Of a stretch of DNA of 64,000 bases, positions 11,036 through 20,870 are shown piece by piece. The notes below the pieces were generated by a model, which saw only the letters and a list, made by a program, of their open reading frames with translations, made no database searches and was not told where the DNA came from. How positions within the stretch are numbered: position 1 is the first letter of the stretch; each line of letters opens with the position of its first letter. The translations under genes were made by a program, and so were the position numbers. Origin of the DNA: Piliocolobus tephrosceles (lineage: Eukaryota > Chordata > Mammalia > Primates > Cercopithecidae); contig NC_045437.1 of the NCBI RefSeq assembly GCF_002776525.5, forward strand, positions 132,032,590 to 132,096,589, read 5' to 3'.

Positions 11036-11205
11036 CTGGTCTCTCTTCTTTTTCTTATAAGGATACCAGTGCTATTACGGGGACCCCACCCTCATGACCT
11101 CATCTAAACCCAAGCACCTCCTAAAAACACCACCTCCAAATACCATGATATTGGGGGCTTTCGATATACTTTTGGGGAAGGATGCAGACATTCAATTCAT
11201 AAAAG
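10765..11205 (-). mobile_element. MLT1-type LTR (MaLR), antisense
   Basis: The plus strand reads the reverse complement of an MLT1A-like LTR: CAGGCTGCTATAACAAAATA at the start, CTGGAGGCTGGAAAGTCCAAG, ACCCTCATGACCTCAT and CCACCTCCAAATACC later. MaLR LTRs are non-autonomous relics of ERVL-class retrotransposons. A GA/GT microsatellite has expanded inside it. No internal retroviral sequence adjoins, so it is a solo LTR. Confidence 0.82.
10961..11034 (+). repeat. (GA)n followed by (GT)n microsatellite
   Basis: About 21 bp of GA is directly followed by about 52 bp of GT, interrupted only by one GC at the junction. It lies inside the MLT1 LTR where the consensus is itself GA-rich. Confidence 0.97.
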
Positions 11206-11325
11206 AAGTGGACTGTGACTGCCTTGAAATCTCATAGTTGGAGGATCCCAAAATAACAACAAACGCGTTTAGGTGTTAACAGCTGAAAATAATGAAAAAA
11301 GCACATAACATCTTTTTAGTTAGAC

Positions 11326-11543
11326 CAGTGATTCTCTGGGAATTATTTTGCTTATCCCTATTCAGGGAGATTCATAACGTCTAGAGACAGTTTTGGTTGT
11401 CACAACTGGAAGATGTGTTAGTAGTGTCTAGTGAGTACATGCCAGGGATGCCACTAAACATTCTACAATGCACAGGATAGCCCCCAACAGCAAAGGATTA
11501 AATGGCCCCAATGTTAGTCATGCCATGATGGAGAGACCCTGAG
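11326..11543 (+). mobile_element. MER5A (hAT-Charlie non-autonomous DNA transposon)
   Basis: CCAGTGATTCTCTGGG at the left, TTTTGGTTGTCACAACTGG in the middle and CCACTAAACATTCTACAATG further on follow the MER5A consensus, ending near GAGAGACCCTGAG. It is an inactive internal-deletion derivative with no transposase. Confidence 0.85.
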
Positions 11544-11544
11544 T

Positions 11545-11660
11545 TAGACTGAAAGCTCCATGTGGGTAAAGACCCTCTCTGGCTTTTCTTACCTTTATGT
11601 CCTGACAACCATCAAAGCATGGACTCTACATGTTCAATAGATAAACAAAAGAGGTGGTGA
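11545..11660 (+). mobile_element. L2 3'-end fragment
   Basis: GAAAGCTCCATGTGGG..AAAGACC followed by a LINE-2-like 3' end (ACATGTTCAATAGATAAAC). Short and diverged. Confidence 0.5.
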
Positions 11661-11719
11661 ATTAAGACATTTTTGATTTCCCACTAGTTTTAACAGAAAA
11701 GGGACCAAGAAATTCTTCT

Positions 11720-12360
11720 TTCTTTTTGCTTGGCTTCTTCCTGGCCACTGTGTCTTCTAACACGTGGCTGTCCATGAAGCAGACACCTGATACATACTTA
11801 TCAAATCAATACATTCAAGGCAAAATCCAGAGTCTAAGTAATGCCTACAAAACCCTAAATAATCTGGCTTTTTGTTCATTCTTCAGCCTCCTTTCCATCC
11901 ATTTTGCCCTCTGCTCACTCTGTAGTGAGCACCCAACAACCGCACTGGCTTCCTTGATGTCCTTCCTGCATGTCATCCATGTTCCTGTTCCCTCTGTCTG
12001 GAATGTTCTCTGCCCACCCCCCTCTGCCAACAGCCACAGGCTCATTCTCTCGTCCCCCGTCCAAATCTTTACTAAAATGACCTTTTTGCAATTAGACTTA
12101 AGGTGATGACCCTTGGTAAAGAAACACCTACCACCCCACACTTGGCATTCCTGATATCTTTACACTATTCTTTTATTCCCCACATCCCTGATAACTCATT
12201 ATATAATTTACTAATACGTTGTGTTTGCTGTTTATTATCTGTCTTCCTCCACTAAAGTAATGTTTTCATTTATCTTATTTATGATGTGTATCAAGTACCT
12301 AGAGTGGCATCTGATACATAGAGGTGATCAATAAATGTTTGTTGAATGAATAAATAACTG
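11720..12360 (+). mobile_element. L2 LINE fragment
   Basis: LINE-2 3' region in sense: CCTGTTCCCTCTGTCTGGAATG (11984-12005 region), then the 3' end with AATAAATGTTTGTTGAATGA. The 126-codon frame 11726-12106 falls in this L2 and is not a gene. Confidence 0.8.
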
Positions 12361-12584
12361 AATCAACCCCAAAACATGGAACAGAGTGAAAATACAAATT
12401 GTTTCCCCAAAAGACTTTCTAAAATTCACAGAATGACAGACCCATTGTGGTGCAACAGATGCATAGGACGTCTGGATGTTTGGCAATGTTGGGAGCCAAT
12501 GCTGGAAACAAAGCACTGACCTGCCAAATACATCCTCTTGAGGTTTCTTGTGTACCAGACAGGACCCCAGGGCTTCCAAAAATA

Positions 12585-12790
12585 GCCTCTATTTCTCACA
12601 AGTCTATGAAGGAAATATTAGAGTTCAGATTTTACAATTGAGGAAACTGGGACTCAGGGAGATTAAGTGGCCTTCCCCACGGGCAATAGAGCTGGAAAGT
12701 AATGGAGCTGAAGTGAGCTGGATTTTTCTGATTCCACAACTCATGACTCTGAACCCTACTTGCAAGGGCATTGAGCCTCGCCTGGTGGGG
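12585..12790 (-). mobile_element. MIR SINE, antisense
   Basis: TTGAGGAAACTGGGACTCAG and the following GAGATTAAGTGGCCTTCCCC are the reverse complement of the MIR core. MIRs are ancient tRNA-derived SINEs mobilised by L2. Confidence 0.75.
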
Positions 12791-12866
12791 CAGTTCTCTT
12801 GGTGTTAGATCTCTGGAATCTGCACCAAGTGACTATGGAGACGTGAAGAATGTCCGGATTAACAGG

Positions 12867-12887
12867 AAAAAAAAAAAAAAAAAAAAA
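12867..12887 (+). repeat. Poly(A) run
   Basis: 21 consecutive A bases with no SINE, LINE or processed-transcript body recognisable upstream. Confidence 0.9.
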
Positions 12888-12954
12888 GGCAAAATCATAG
12901 ACACCAAACAGGAGACCTCTCCAAACCACCACTTAATTTTCTGACTGCTTAATA

Positions 12955-13165
12955 GTAATACAATACTGTATTGTGCACATTCAACAATTTCATATTAGCC
13001 ATCTGATTGGCACCTCGCTACAACCCAATGCATTATTTAGACCAGAAGATTTGTGTCTATCTTTCAGGCAAAGAAACAGAGGTGTGGAATGATGTAGTGA
13101 CATGTTCCCATATGCCTAGGATTGGAATTTAGTGTTCTTTCTGCTAGTCTACCTTGCTGTGCAAT
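12955..13165 (-). mobile_element. Probable MIR SINE, antisense
   Basis: GCAAAGAAACAGAGGTGTGG and the following positions fit a decayed reverse-complement MIR. Weak. Confidence 0.45.
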
Positions 13166-13204
13166 ATCAATCGGAAAAAGAGCCATTTTCATAAACAAAA
13201 AATA

Positions 13205-13335
13205 CATCTAGGTATGGACTTGCATGCATGCATACAAACATACGTGTGTTTGTGTGTATAAATGTAAGAATATGTCTTTGTGCACACAAATGTATACATG
13301 CATGTGTGTTTGTGTATGTGCACACATATCTGAGT
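13205..13335. repeat. Degenerate TG/CA low-complexity tract
   Basis: Alternating purine-pyrimidine sequence (GCATGCATGCATAC, TGTGTTTGTGTGTATA, ATGTATACATGCATGTGTG). Both strands have short open frames here only because of composition. Confidence 0.8.
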
Positions 13336-13559
13336 GCATACAAGACCCAGACGCTAACCTCAAAAGCAACACCCCATTGACTGCTTCAGCTGTTAGGTTC
13401 TCTACATGCTCCAGATACATTGGGAATTCAAGAAGAGATGGGTGGGTGCTAAGAAACACCCTGAAAGGGATGTGAGTCAAGACATCTGGTCTCTAGACCT
13501 GCCCTTTTCACTTTCCTCATTTACCTAATCAGGAGTTTGGCCATGTGATATCTGAAATT

Positions 13560-13758
13560 GACGGATTCTCTGACCCTGACCTCAGCCTCTGTGTTTCTGC
13601 AAGCTGTTCTCTCCTCACACTAGTTTGTTCTCTTTGACCAGTTAATTCCTTATGTCCTGACTTGAATCCTACTTCCTCAAGAAGGTTATCCTCTCTTACA
13701 GAGTCCTCTGCTTTCCTTTTATGGCATTTAGCACAGCAGTTTAAAAACAACCTTTTAT
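13560..13758 (+). mobile_element. L2 LINE, left part (split by Alu)
   Basis: L2-like phrases such as CCTCAAGAAGGTTATCCTCTC and the region beyond an inserted Alu fit one L2 copy, continuing at 14100. Confidence 0.6.
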
Positions 13759-14083
13759 GGCCAGGTGTGGTGGCTCACGCCTGTAATCCCAGCACTTTGG
13801 AAGCCCAAGGCAGGTGGATCATGAGGTCAGGAGATCAAGACCATTCTGGCTAACATGGTGAAACCCCGTTTCTACTAAAAATACAAAAAATACAAAAAAA
13901 AAAAAAAAATTAGTTGGCTGTGGTGGTGGGTGCCTGTATTCCCAGCTACTTGGGAAGCTGAGGCAGGAGAATGGTGTGAACCCCAGAGGCGGAGCTTATG
14001 GTGAGCCGAGATCGCACCACTGCACTCCAGCCTGGGCCACAGAGCGAGACTCCATCTCAAAACAAACAAACAAACAAACAAAC
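13759..14083 (+). mobile_element. Alu (AluS/Y-like)
   Basis: Full-length sense Alu with a poly(A) linker of about 14 A and a (CAAA)n tail. Target-site copies AAAAACAACCTTTTAT (13743-13758) and AAAAACATCCTTTTAT (14084-14099) differ at one base. It splits an L2. Confidence 0.95.
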
Positions 14084-14099
14084 AAAAACATCCTTTTAT

Positions 14100-14255
14100 T
14101 TGTGTGTTATCTGATCAAAGTCTATCTCTCCTGGTAGGCTGAGGCTTCCACAAGAATGGGAGTCTTGTGACTTCTCCTCACTGCCCTATGCCCAGGGCTG
14201 AGCCCTGAATTGTCTTCAGAGCTCCATCATTCTGTGTTGAGTGAATGAATGTAGG
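14100..14255 (+). mobile_element. L2 LINE, right part
   Basis: The 3' L2 part ends with GTTGAGTGAATGAATG, matching the L2 3' terminus, and continues the fragment left of the Alu. Confidence 0.6.
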
Positions 14256-14424
14256 ACAGGACCTGGATTTGAACTCAGTTTCCACTAATAAGAACTTGTG
14301 TGAGAAGTAGCACCATCTAAAGATCAGTAAACCAGCAAGTGCTTTCTCTCTGTAGCAGCATTTTAAGATTAACCATATTTATGACATTTTGGCTTTTGAC
14401 TAGCTATTCCAATGCTTGTAGCAG

Positions 14425-14565
14425 ATTAAATAAATATATATATTTCAGTATGCTTTAAATATATGTAAGTAATCTTTTATACATAAATTTCAGTAAGCTT
14501 TACAAAATATTTTACATATAATATTATATAAAGCTTACCTATATATATATATATATCAGTAAACG
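14425..14565. repeat. TA-rich imperfect tandem repeat
   Basis: A roughly 60-bp AT-rich unit containing TTTCAGTA(T/A)GCTTTA recurs two to three times (14444, 14489, 14554), mixed with (TA)n. AGTAAGCTTTAC and ATAAAGCTTAC also form a short inverted repeat. Confidence 0.7.
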
Positions 14566-16930
14566 TTTTGCGAATCTGTGACATAAATATCAGATCCCCC
14601 AAATTCTTCATTCCACTGTAGCCTTGCTTTTCTTCTTTATACCTGTACTGTATAAGATGTGGCCAAAAGCTCTTGGAATTATTTTAAAAATTAGAAATAC
14701 TTATCCAAATGAATTGAGTATAACTTTACAATGTTTCTTGGGAATGTCTATTTGTGGAGCCACTTTAGCTAAACACACAGGAAACTTCATCTCATGACCT
14801 GTGATTTCACCCCTATTTAAACCAAAATGTTCTACCCAGCTTGGTTACTTTCTTTCTTCCTCACATTTGATGCCAAATGACTTTTGATCCATTTCAGAAG
14901 TTAAATTCACACTGCAGAGATGAAAACTGACTGCAATCAACGCTATGCAAAATATCTTTGAGACTCGAATGGTCTAGCAATGGCAGTCTCACTGGGTTAT
15001 ATACACAACCTCTCAGGGTGACCACTTTGAACATGGTAGCATTCATATGATTTGTTTTTTAAGACAGCCAAATTGCTTGTAGAGTCATAACTCACAATTT
15101 CTTAGTGAGATCATTAAGATAAAAACTGTTTTTACCTTTCTTAAAACATTTGATTTAATACTTTGATATTACGCGTGGGAAATAGATCAGTTAAAAAAAT
15201 GCTGTTTATCAATGTATCTGTTTAACCCAGTAGGCTGTAATGTCAGAAGGGTAGAGATCATGTCTCTCATAATGACTGTTTTGTCCCCCAAAACAAGCAT
15301 ACTTACCTAGAGGCAATACAACATAGTGGCAATACATTCTAGTTTGCTCAAGACGGTCTCCATTTACTCTGGGGTGTTCTGGTGTAATTTTTAATAGCAT
15401 GTCCTCTTACTCTTGAAAATGTCCCAGTTTGGGAGATGAATTATATAGCAGTAAGTGTTTTTGACTGTATCATGGGTGAAATAATGGATGAATGACTAAC
15501 CAATGATTCACGTATCTATCACATCTGAGATATGAGATGAGTTGATCAACTGACTCTCTGAAAACAAAAAGCCCTTATCTGTAAGGGCTGATTTGTGTGG
15601 TGTAAAAACTCTCATGTGACTGATTTCAGGCTACCAATTTTATATCAGTGAAATAGGAGTGAGGAAGGGTTGTATGTGCTAGTACAAGCTGGCTCCACCA
15701 GACCACTGTCCCACATTTGCGAGACACCAAAATAAAAATGGGCATCTGGTTTGTTCCAGGGATGACAGTAAATAAAGTTTAACAACTGATAAGACACAGG
15801 TACCAGTCCATCAGAATGGATGCTGGTCTAAGCATCATGGCTCTGGCTGCACGGGGATTAAGCCACCACCTTGATCTTTGGTAAGTGACAGCACCTGTCC
15901 TGTGCTCTCACTTACCAAACTTAGTTTTTCAAAGGTGGGGCAAGGACCACAGCAATCTGACTTCCAGGTCCTCACAGCAATCTTTTGGTGTTTCCTGGAA
16001 TTTTAAACAGGAGTAGTCCTCCCCTGTGTGTGGTGTACTCTCTGAAGGTTGTGAGTGGATCACAGAGCATCATAGATCCATGCTGGGAACTCCTGCTGGC
16101 CTGCCCTACTGGAGAACATTCCACAGTTTCTCTGTTTCCTTGATGTGAAATTGAACTGTAAAGGAGTTAGACAACATAAGCTAAAAGTATTCTCAACCTC
16201 CCTTTGATTTTGGTAGAAAAAAAAGTTTTTTTAAAGATAAAATAAAATATACTCCCAGGCCATCACATCACACTTCTTAGAAGATGTGGGCCAACTTTCA
16301 ACTCCATCAAGAAATAGGTAATTCGTCTAGTAGACGAACACATTAGTTAAAGGTAAATGAGGGCAAATCAAAACCCTTCCTTGGCATCTTGAAGGGTGGT
16401 TGGAGTGAAGCTGTGTGAAGCTGCTACTTTGATGCTGGAATGTATCCATTTTCTCTGCAGAGAACAAAGACTCAGCAGGCAACATTCCTGAAGGTTGTCA
16501 GACTCCTTAGATAGTTGATTCCTGGAAGTCAGTGTCGGACATGCCTAGTAGACAGGAGGAGGGAAATGGTGGTATCATCCGTTTAGAGAGGATCTAGTAT
16601 TTGACTGGAACTGACTGTCACCTACATTGTATGATTTGAAGGCATTCAGAACTCCCACATTCCACATCAGGGTCAACTTCATGAGTGTGTGACCTTTGCA
16701 GGTGCACAGTGCTCTGTGGTTGGAAGGCCCTTACCCTTTAGTGCTCCGCTGTTGCCATCTTGAAATTCTCAATAACTTTTAAACAAGGGCCCCAGAATTT
16801 TTATTTTGTACCAGGTCACACAAATTGGCTTGTGTCTTTCAAAAGGGTCACTAAAAGAGCTGAGGTTATAATTTTTCAAATTGTGCATCCCAGAGACCTA
16901 GAATTGCCATCAAAACACACTATGAGTTAC
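14566..16930. other. Long unmasked stretch, no gene seen
   Basis: About 2.4 kb in which I recognise no transposon, no open frame above about 75 codons and no RNA gene. The 63-codon frame at 15209-15400 (minus) and the 73-codon frame at 16760-16981 show no domain; the latter runs into the LTR. TATA-like and A/T patches occur but no promoter structure stands out. Confidence 0.4.
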
Positions 16931-17296
16931 TGTATTAGTCTGTTTTCACACTGCTATAAAGAACTACCTGAGACTGGGTAATTTATGATAAAAGAGGTTT
17001 AATTGACTCACAATTCAGTGTGGCTGAGGAGGCCTCAGGAAACTCAGAATTATGGCAGAAGGTGAAGGGAAAGCAAGGCACATCTTCCTGTGGTGGAGCA
17101 GGAGAGAGCAAGCAAGGGAGGATCTGCCGTGCACTTTCAAACATCAGATCACGTGAGAACTCACTCACTATCATGAGAATGACATGGGGAAACTACCTCC
17201 ATGATCCAATCACCTCCCCTCAGATCCCTCCCCCAACACATGGGAATTGCAATTTGACATGAGATTTGGGTGGGGACACAGAGCCAAACCTTATCA
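16931..17296 (-). mobile_element. MST/THE1-class LTR (MaLR), antisense solo LTR
   Basis: It begins TGTATTAGTCTGTTTTCACA and continues GAGACTGGGTAATTTAT, GAGGTTTAATTGACTCACA, ending in TTATCA, the reverse complement of an MST/THE1 LTR. The 5-bp flanks (GTTAC and GCCAC) are a plausible decayed target-site duplication. Open frames on both strands here are LTR-derived. Confidence 0.92.
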
Positions 17297-18097
17297 GCCA
17301 CTGCAAGATGAAGAAGCATGTATTATGTTAATCAGGAGGAATAATAGGTTTCCTTACCTGTCAGCAAGGATACATCTATGTGAACAATTGACATAATTGA
17401 TCAGAAGTCATAGCTGAGAGGAAGCAACTGGGGCACAGGAGAAGTGGCACAGCCCATAAAATGTGACGAGAATAACGAGTGGCTTGTGGTGAAAGCCCAA
17501 AATATACAACACAGAAGCAAAGACAAGCTTTCCAAACTAACAAATGTTATTTCCACACGGCTGTCCATGATTCCCTGAATTTACTTCCATCTCTTCTTTT
17601 TCTCCTTTTCTCCATCTCTTGACTCTTTCATATGAGCATTCAACCAACCTTTATGGTAGACAATGAAAAATGTAATAAGAAGGATACTGAAAAGGTACTC
17701 TTGGAGTTCAGAAGAGGAAGACATCCCACCTAGGTGGCAGGAAGATGCATTTGTAGGAGTTGGCATTATAGCTGGTCCTTGGGAGATGACAGTGACTTGG
17801 AGACAAGGTGAAGGAAAGGTTTCTAAGGAGAGAGGACAGTGGAAACAAAGGCATGAACCAAGAAAACCTGTGGGTGATCATCAAGAACAGTGCCTCGCTT
17901 TGTTCTGCTGGAGCCCAGGTTCATGATGAGGAGTAGTGGGAAGCAGAGCTTTCATTTCTTTCTCTATTGATTCTCTTCCTAAATATTTCAGATGAGCAGA
18001 AGCCACAGTTTAGAGAAAGAGGTGTTTAACCAAGTAACTGGTCCTGAGTGACTAGTCTTATCTCTTCCTTATGCTGAGACATATCGTAATTCCCAAT
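17297..18097. other. Unmasked sequence, no gene seen
   Basis: An 87-codon frame at 17663-17926 has no recognisable domain, Kozak context or splice support. No repeat identified. Confidence 0.35.
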
Positions 18098-18180
18098 TTG
18101 GAGAATGCATCAGTCAGGACAAGCTCAGTCATATTGTAGTAATAACCCACACATTTCAGTGACTTGAAAATGTTAACAAA
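18098..18180. mobile_element. Ancient LTR-like repeat, left part
   Basis: GCATCAGTCAGGACAAGCTCAG...AATAACCC...TTTCAGTGACTTGAAAA resembles a common old mammalian repeat (C(A/T)CAGTGGCTTAAAACAACA type). It is split by the Alu at 18181 and continues to about 18990. Related copies lie at 27745 and 32077. I cannot name the family with certainty. Confidence 0.5.
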
Positions 18181-18462
18181 GTTGTCCCAGTGCAGTGGCT
18201 CACGCCTGTAATCCCAACACTTAGGGAGACAGAGGTGGGCAGATCATGAGGTCAGGAGATCGAGACCATGCTGGCTAACATGGTGAAACCTCATCTCTAC
18301 AAAAAATACAAAAAATTAGCTAGGCATGGTGGTGGGCACCTGTAGTCCCAGTTACTCTGGAGGTCAAGGCAGGAGAATTGCGTGAACCCAGGAGGTGGAG
18401 CTTGCAGTGAGCCGAGATCACGCCACTGCACTCCAGCCTGGGCGACAGAGCAAGATTCTGTC
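18181..18462 (+). mobile_element. Alu (AluS-like)
   Basis: Sense full-length Alu. Target-site copies GAAAATGTTAACAAA (18166-18180) and GAAAACGTTAACAAA (18640-18654) enclose both the Alu and its expanded tail, proving that the purine tract is the Alu tail. Confidence 0.93.
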
Positions 18463-18521
<59 letters not shown>

Positions 18522-18588
18522 AGGGGGGAGAGAGAGAGAAAGGAAGGAAGGAAGGAAGGAAGGAAGGAAGGAAGGAAGGAAGAGAGAG

Positions 18589-18631
<43 letters not shown>

Positions 18632-18644
18632 GAAAGAAAGAAAA
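18463..18644 (+). repeat. 182-bp homopurine microsatellite (Alu tail)
   Basis: Blocks of GAAA, GA, GGGA, GGAA and GAAA again, with no pyrimidine over 182 bases. Open frames of 99-143 codons across it on both strands (KERE- and SFFL-type repeats) are composition artefacts, not proteins. Such tracts are hypermutable and can form triplex (H-DNA) structures. Confidence 0.97.
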
Positions 18645-18654
18645 CGTTAACAAA

Positions 18655-18990
18655 AGTTTTATTTTCATTCATGCTATGTGACCACTGCAGATCCTCTGGG
18701 GACCCTGCTCTACTCCAAGCTGTCCTCAGCCAGGGATTCAGGCTGAAGAAGCCCTTACGGCTTGGAGCTTTGCCTGTTTCCCTGGGAGGTGGAAAGAACA
18801 AGAGCAAATCATACATTGATTCTTAATGGCTTTTGCCCAAAGGGGACCTAGGTCACCTCCACTCACATCTCATTGGCTAATGCAAATCTTATGATCACAT
18901 CCAACTTCAAGGAGCCAGGAAAGATGCAGTCTTACTGTGTACCTAACAGAAAAGATGCTAGAAATATCTGATGAATGGCACTCGTGAAGA
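18655..18990. mobile_element. Ancient LTR-like repeat, right part
   Basis: Continuation of the old repeat from 18098 after the Alu (AAGTTTTATTTTCATTCATGC, later CTCATTGGCTAATGCAAATC and GGAGCCAGGAAAGATGCAG). Family not certain. Confidence 0.45.
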
Positions 18991-19595
18991 CTACAGAGAA
19001 TCTGAGGGTAATTTTTTCTAAGATATCCAAACAACTGCCTCAGTCTAGGTATACTATGACTGGATGAGTAGTTTTTTGCAGTTTCATATTTTGGTGCTTT
19101 GGCAATTTAAGTTGATTATGGAATTTATTTACCTATTTCAATGAGAGTTTAGATAAGTTTACTTTAAAAACATCTTACTATTAAAAAAATTCACCTGGGT
19201 GCTGTAGGTATTCTCATCCTTCCCGCTCTCTTTTATTTTTTGCCACTCTGCACTGACATCTATTGCTTGTAATACAGGATCAGTATTACTTATGTATTAT
19301 CCTAAAATTTTCTCTAGCTCAGGGATGCATCACCACTTTCTCTACCTTTGCCATGACAGACATTACTAATCAATCACAGTTCTTTTTTTCCACTGATCCC
19401 AATTTGAACCCTTCTCATTAAGAGTGTTCAAGCTAGCCACTGCCACTTGATCAGAGCTTTAAAATGAGATAAAACTAATTTATCATCTTATAACAGGAAA
19501 GAAATGCTGTTTAAAACCCAGACTGCTTCCTAAAAAGCCAATAACATATTAATAGAAAGGCCTTTATTCTTTCTCATATTGATTGATTTATATAT
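18991..19595. other. Unmasked sequence, no gene seen
   Basis: AT-rich; no repeat family, open frame or RNA gene recognised. Confidence 0.35.
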
Positions 19596-19599
19596 TCCT

Positions 19600-19735
19600 C
19601 CCTTGAGTTAACAAGCATTTATTGAGCACCTACTATGTGCCCAGATATTGTTCTGGGCACTGGGAATGCTGATGGGCATAGCAAACATGGCCCCTTCCCC
19701 CATGGAACTCATATTCTGATACTGGTAAGCATGCC
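19600..19735 (+). mobile_element. Mammalian-wide repeat, TTTATTGAGCACC family
   Basis: GCATTTATTGAGCACCTACT, then GTTCTGGGCACTGGGAATGC and CCATGGAACTCATATTCTG. This is a very common old mammalian interspersed family seen several times in this window; I do not assign a formal name. Confidence 0.6.
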
Positions 19736-19997
19736 AATGAGTTTGTGTATGTAAGTTTGGGAGCAAGAGAACTGTACTGCAAGATACAGGAAAGAAAATT
19801 CATATGGGAGAAACCTGATTTGGAAAGTCCAGAGGAGGAGCTGAGAGCCTGAACACTCCATAGGGAAATCCAAGAGAAAAAGAAATAGTTCCAGCATTTC
19901 CATCCTCATTCACCCTAAAGGTCAAATACATTGATGAGTACTTACTCATATATTTCTTAAGGGTTGATTGTTTATCTTTCACTGAGGTCGCATCTTC

Positions 19998-19999
19998 TT

Positions 20000-20050
<51 letters not shown>

Positions 20051-20338
20051 TTTTTGAGATGGAGTCTTGTCCTGTTGCCCAGGCTGGAGTGCAGTGGCGT
20101 GATCTTGGCTCACTGCAAGCTCCACCTCCTGGGTTCACACCATTCTCCTGCCTCAGCCTCCCGAGTAGCTGGGACCACAGGCGCCCGCCACCACACCTGG
20201 CTAATTTTTTGTATTTTTTTAGTAGAGACGGTGTTTCACCATGTTAGCCAGGACGGTCTTGATCTCCTGGACTCGTGATCTGCTCGCCTCGGCCTCCCAA
20301 AGTACTGGGATTACAGGCATGAGCCACTGCGCTCGGCC
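19998..20338 (-). mobile_element. Alu (AluS/Y-like), antisense, with (TTTA)n tail
   Basis: The tail on the plus strand is about 14 copies of TTTA (19998-20055), followed by GAGATGGAGTCTTGTCCTG and the full reverse-complement Alu ending CTCGGCC. Loose target-site copies begin TGAGGTCGC (19983) and TGAGGTTGC (20339). Confidence 0.94.
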
Positions 20339-20358
20339 TGAGGTTGCTATTTTTATAG

Positions 20359-20398
20359 ATTCATTCATTCATTCATTCATTCATTCATTCATTCATTC
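20359..20398 (+). repeat. (TTCA)n microsatellite
   Basis: About ten copies of the tetranucleotide (CATT phase), just upstream of a TTTATTGAGCACC-family repeat that often carries such a head. Confidence 0.95.
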
Positions 20399-20870
20399 GC
20401 TTGTTTCTTTATGTAGTTAATTATTTTCTCAGCACTTACTAGGTGTCAGATAATAGACAGTTCCACAGGAGTTTAAATACAAATCAGAAGAAATTCTACC
20501 TTAAAGGAGTTCCCGTGTTGAAATTTAGGGGGCTAGGCAGGAACCGTGTGGGGGCAACTGAGGAGCAATAATTACTTGGTAGAGCAGGAATAGAGGTGAT
20601 GGTGCCATAGAGGAAGGAGTGATCACCTTTGGTTGCACAGAAAAGGCTCTGCAGAAGGTGGAGGAAAGTGAGGGGAATCTTCCATGAGGAAGAGAAGGCC
20701 AAGGGTATTTTAAGCAGAGGGAAAGGTACAGTAGAGCACAGAATGGCAGACTGGAGTGAATCTGGAGAGTTCAACAGGGATCAGCAGCTTTGGAATGTTG
20801 AGGCAAGACACAAGGTGGGGAAGATCTGTGGACTTAAGCCAGGGGAATCAATGAAGTTCCTAGGATGAGG
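20399..20870 (+). mobile_element. Mammalian-wide repeat, TTTATTGAGCACC family (long copy)
   Basis: CAGCACTTACTAGGTGTCAG, then AAAGGAGTTCCCGTGTTG and farther TTTAAGCAGAGGGAAAGGTA and GTGAATCTGGAGAG follow the order of this family's body (class of the 53025-53440 copy). Diverged. Open frames at 20496-20774 and 20629-20868 are inside it. Confidence 0.5.

Noticed and set aside
12867..12887. Poly(A) run as the tail of a processed pseudogene
   Set aside because: Upstream sequence is MIR and unmasked DNA with no coding trace or target-site copies.
18297..18826. Open frames of 99-143 codons on both strands over the purine tract
   Set aside because: Pure repeat composition (KERE or SFFL) plus Alu sequence; no coding signal.
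20359..20398. Regular repeats as a CRISPR array
   Set aside because: Simple tetranucleotide microsatellite in a primate genome; no spacer structure.
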